Shown: positions 5,149-5,671 of the stretch, in pieces
Position numbering within the stretch: the first letter of the stretch is position 1
Layout of the letters: each line of letters opens with the position of its first letter
The notes under the pieces: generated by a model
Told to the model about the DNA's origin: nothing
What the model saw: only the letters and a program-made list of their open reading frames with translations
Databases searched by the model: none
Assembly: GCA_029256565.1 (NCBI GenBank)
Contig: JAQSXQ010000154.1
Coordinates: 1 to 5,671 of the forward strand
Direction: 5' to 3'
Source of the DNA: Mycobacterium sp.
GTDB taxonomy: Bacteria; Actinomycetota; Actinomycetes; Mycobacteriales; Mycobacteriaceae
DNA length: 5,671 bases
Made by a program: the position numbers and the translations under genes

Positions 5149-5671
5149 CCCTCGATCGCGTCCGCCGGTGGCTGGCCGCTGGTGAACTCGACCTGCCACT
5201 GCCGGGACACGGGCGCACCCTGGACCGCTGGACGGCGCTGGCCGGGCTGACCGAAGTCGACGTCACCGCAGGCCGACTCGCCGAGGCGCACACCGACGCG
5301 GCCGCCATCCTCGCGGAGTTGAGCGGCGCGCCCCCGACGGCCGGCCAACTGTGGGGCGTGTGGGCGGCCGAGCCGCCGGACGCCGTCGTGACGGCCCACC
5401 ACGCGGACCGAGTGGTCCTCGACGGGACGAAGGCCTGGTGCTCGGGTGCGGGTCTGTGCACGCACGCGCTCGTCACCGCGCGCCGCGTAGACGGATCTCG
5501 CGGGCTGTACGCGGTCGACCTGGCCGGGCCCGGAGTGTCGATACCGCCGTCGACGTGGCGGAACGTCGGCATGCGTGACAGCGATACCGGACCGGTCCAC
5601 TTCGAGTCGGCGGTGGCGGTAGAGGTCGGTGCGCCTGGCGAGTATTTGACGCGACATGGCTTCTGGCACGG
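5145..5671 (+). CDS. Acyl-CoA dehydrogenase-like flavoprotein, partial (3' end outside window)
   Basis: The frame starts at GTG 5145 inside the glycosyltransferase stop (GTGA overlap) and is open at the right edge (175 full codons). Residues ~85–130 match the FAD-binding middle domain: DRVVLDGTKAWCSGAGLCTHALVTAR is the standard LxGxKxWxSGA element followed by a strand. WRNVGMRDSDTGPVHFESAVAV (138–159) matches the W..GMR.T.S..V.F..V region. The part before the middle domain is short: ~65–80 residues instead of ~120, with WGVWAAEPPDA where typical enzymes have a FAxTEPxxGSD loop. This is a divergent member, probably not a fatty-acid beta-oxidation enzyme. The catalytic base region lies beyond the window, so activity cannot be judged. 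Context suggests a role with the glycosyltransferase in making or modifying a glycoconjugate or secondary metabolite, which is inference. Confidence 0.85.
   Translation, partial: MTLDRVRRWLAAGELDLPLPGHGRTLDRWTALAGLTEVDVTAGRLAEAHTDAAAILAELSGAPPTAGQLWGVWAAEPPDAVVTAHHADRVVLDGTKAWCSGAGLCTHALVTARRVDGSRGLYAVDLAGPGVSIPPSTWRNVGMRDSDTGPVHFESAVAVEVGAPGEYLTRHGFWH

Noticed and set aside
4977..5669. 230-codon minus-strand frame at the right edge
   Set aside because: It is antisense to the glycosyltransferase end and the dehydrogenase-like gene. It is Arg/Pro-rich with no motif.

Overview
The window is dense, high-GC, GTG-start-rich bacterial DNA. Its gene content suggests an actinobacterium, most likely a Mycobacterium/Mycolicibacterium-type species. 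The supporting genes are a GAF–SpoIIE-type PP2C phosphatase, a DUF2945/HVA1-TUDOR mini-protein, a poxvirus-type topoisomerase IB and candidate SigF-type promoters of the GTT–N15-16–GGGTAA kind. The species call is inference. No rRNA, tRNA, CRISPR array, insertion sequence or phage gene is visible.

Layout. (1) Positions 1–2014, minus strand: a two-gene operon. The upstream gene encodes a GAF + SpoIIE (RsbU-like) serine/threonine phosphatase. Four bases after its stop, a cobalamin-binding protein starts at GTG 660 and runs off the left edge. That protein has an intact Wx9EH motif, as in the CarH light-sensing B12 domains, but no DNA-binding domain in front of it. (2) Positions 2015–2263: a divergent intergenic region. 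(3) Positions 2264–4067, plus strand: an isochorismatase-like cysteine hydrolase, a 73-aa DUF2945 protein and DNA topoisomerase IB. The last two are 9 bp apart and probably share a SigF-like promoter at 2786–2810. (4) Positions 4077–4247, minus strand: a 56-aa, very acidic mini-protein with a perfect AGGAGG ribosome site and its own SigF-like promoter. It converges on the topoisomerase gene with 9 bp between the stops. (5) Positions 4405–5671, plus strand: a family-2 glycosyltransferase, then an acyl-CoA-dehydrogenase-like flavoprotein that overlaps it by 4 bp and runs off the right edge. A 16-codon upstream ORF overlaps the glycosyltransferase start in the same GTGA manner.

How it may work together. 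The left operon looks like a signalling unit: a B12-based sensor, possibly for light, paired with a phosphatase of the kind that dephosphorylates anti-anti-sigma factors. Two transcription units to its right carry GGGTAA-type -10 elements expected of the stress sigma factor SigF. One encodes the DUF2945 protein and topoisomerase IB, the other the acidic protein. A reasonable hypothesis is a general-stress module with sensor/effector genes beside output genes. The right-hand glycosyltransferase/acyl-CoA dehydrogenase pair appears to be a separate biosynthetic cassette whose remainder lies outside the window.
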